From: Panacagrimonas sp052386745
GTDB taxonomy: Bacteria; Pseudomonadota; Gammaproteobacteria; Nevskiales; Nevskiaceae
Direction: 5' to 3'
Length of the DNA stretch: 19,196 bases
Assembly: GCA_052386745.1 (NCBI GenBank)
Contig: JBQTJW010000011.1
Coordinates: forward strand, 1-19,196
Both the position numbers and the translations under genes were made by a program. The notes below the pieces were generated by a model. That model saw only the letters and a program-made list of their open reading frames with translations, searched no databases and was not told the origin of the DNA. Numbering within the stretch: the first letter of the stretch is position 1; the number at the start of each line of letters is the position of its first letter. Below are positions 18,557-19,196 of this stretch, one piece after another.

Positions 18557-18750
18557 GAGCGCTCCATGATGATCGGGTGGAGCTTATATCGGGCCGGCGG
18601 GGACGGCTTCATCGGGGATGTGGCTAAAATATCGTCTAAACATGGTCAAGAAACCATCTGATTGCGCGCCGGGCCCATTCCCGTATATCGGCTTTCCAGA
18701 TCAAAAATTCTTTTTAAACAGCGAGATATAATATTCGAGTAGAACGGGTG

Positions 18751-18778
18751 TTGACGCTCCCCCGGCTCTATGTAGAAT
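18751..18778 (+). promoter_or_regulatory. rrn P1-like promoter
   Basis: TTGACG and TAGAAT are separated by the 16-base spacing typical of rRNA promoters, followed by a GC-rich discriminator (TTCGCCTCCCC). Transcription should begin near 18785. Upstream bases ~18700-18745 are strikingly AT-rich for this genome and include AAAAATTCTTTTT (18703-18715), fitting an UP-element region. Confidence 0.8.
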
Positions 18779-18784
18779 TCGCCT

Positions 18785-19002
18785 CCCCGCTGACGGCAAC
18801 GACGAAAAACGAAGCCGCTTCAACGAGTTCATTAATAAGTAAGCAAGTGATTTTTGTGGGTGCTCCTGTGAACGTGGCGAAGCCATGTAACACATGAGTA
18901 TCAACGTGAGCCTCAATTTGTTTAAGAGCTCAGTTTGATGACTCTCAATCGTTCGAAGTGGCGAAAGTCACGAGAGCGAGATCCATTTGAAGCAATGTTT
19001 TT
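18785..19002 (+). other. 16S rRNA precursor leader with nut-like antitermination site
   Basis: The leader between the promoter and 16S contains a boxB-like hairpin GAAG-CCG-CTTC (18811-18821). A boxA-like GTTCATTAATAA (18827-18838) matches E. coli GCTCTTTAACAA at nine of twelve bases, and a boxC-like TTTTTGTGGG (18851-18860) follows. Order and spacing match the E. coli rrn leader. Downstream, CTCTC (18942-18946) can pair with GAGAG (18972-18976) around a GAAA-capped hairpin (18958-18971), close to the mature 16S end. No tRNA or protein gene is visible between pyk and 16S. Confidence 0.65.
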
Positions 19003-19196
19003 CAATTGGAGAGTTTGATCCTGGCTCAGATTGAACGCTGGCGGCATGCCTAACACATGCAAGTCGAACGGGATGTAGCAATACATCTAGTGGCGGACGG
19101 GTGAGGAATACATAGGAATTTGCCTTTAGGTGGGGGATAGTCCGGGGAAACTCGGTTTAATACCGCATGATGTCGCAAGACCAAAGCAGGGGATCG
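19003..19196 (+). rRNA. rrs: 16S ribosomal RNA, 5' end (partial)
   Basis: The universal start GAGAGTTTGATCCTGGCTCA is followed by the conserved GAACGCTGGCGGCATGCC and AACACATGCAAGTCGAACGG stretches. The mature end is estimated at about 19003 by comparison with E. coli. The V1 loop is short (GGATGTAGCAATACATC), and the next segment, GGGTGAGGAATACATAGG, resembles Xanthomonadales. About 194 bases are present; the rest of the operon lies beyond the window. Confidence 0.98.

Noticed and set aside
18621..18657. Possible pyk promoter with TTGACC on the minus strand (18644-18649)
   Set aside because: The hexamer at proper spacing (TAGCCA) is a poor -10; other candidates (TATAAG near 18583) lack a -35 box.
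17345..18661. Long plus-strand open frame opposite pyk
   Set aside because: Antisense shadow of pyk, with no domain and no ribosome site.

Overview
The window is core chromosome of a GC-rich gammaproteobacterium, most likely order Xanthomonadales. Three things suggest this: the gene order argH / algZ-algR-hemC-hemD-hemX-hemY, a glycerol-3-phosphate acyltransferase of the PlsB type, and a 16S rRNA start with the GGGTGAGGAATACAT stretch familiar from xanthomonads. The placement comes from memory of these families; no search was run. No mobile element, CRISPR array, phage or obvious foreign island was seen.

Layout. The window opens with the 3' end of tuf (EF-Tu) and its rho-independent terminator. 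A minus-strand block follows: a DMT-family transporter, then dps joined by a 4-base overlap to an oligopeptide-type ABC ATPase (transcribed dps to ATPase). Divergent from dps on the plus strand are plsB and a Mip/FkpA-like FKBP-type peptidyl-prolyl isomerase lipoprotein, closed by a strong terminator.

The centre (6654-12538, minus strand) is a compact six-gene run: algZ-like LytS-type sensor kinase, algR-like LytTR response regulator, hemC, hemD, hemX and hemY. HemC and HemD make uroporphyrinogen III, while HemX and HemY are the membrane-anchored accessory proteins usually linked to them. A GC-rich hairpin sits between algR and hemC, where signalling genes give way to heme genes. argH (last step of arginine synthesis) is divergent from algZ and converges on ppk1 (polyphosphate kinase).

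On the right, minus strand, pyk (pyruvate kinase of the K+-independent sequence type) overlaps a glycerophosphodiester phosphodiesterase gene by four bases, and ppk1 lies 274 bases further on behind a perfect inverted repeat. The last part is an rrn operon start on the plus strand: a clear rRNA promoter, a nut-like boxB/boxA/boxC leader and the first ~194 bases of 16S rRNA.

Most of the window is ordinary housekeeping sequence. I did not find a convincing undescribed multi-gene system. The best leads are small: the dps/ABC-ATPase coupling without permeases, the palindrome before ppk1, the algR-hemC hairpin, and the pyk-phosphodiesterase coupling.
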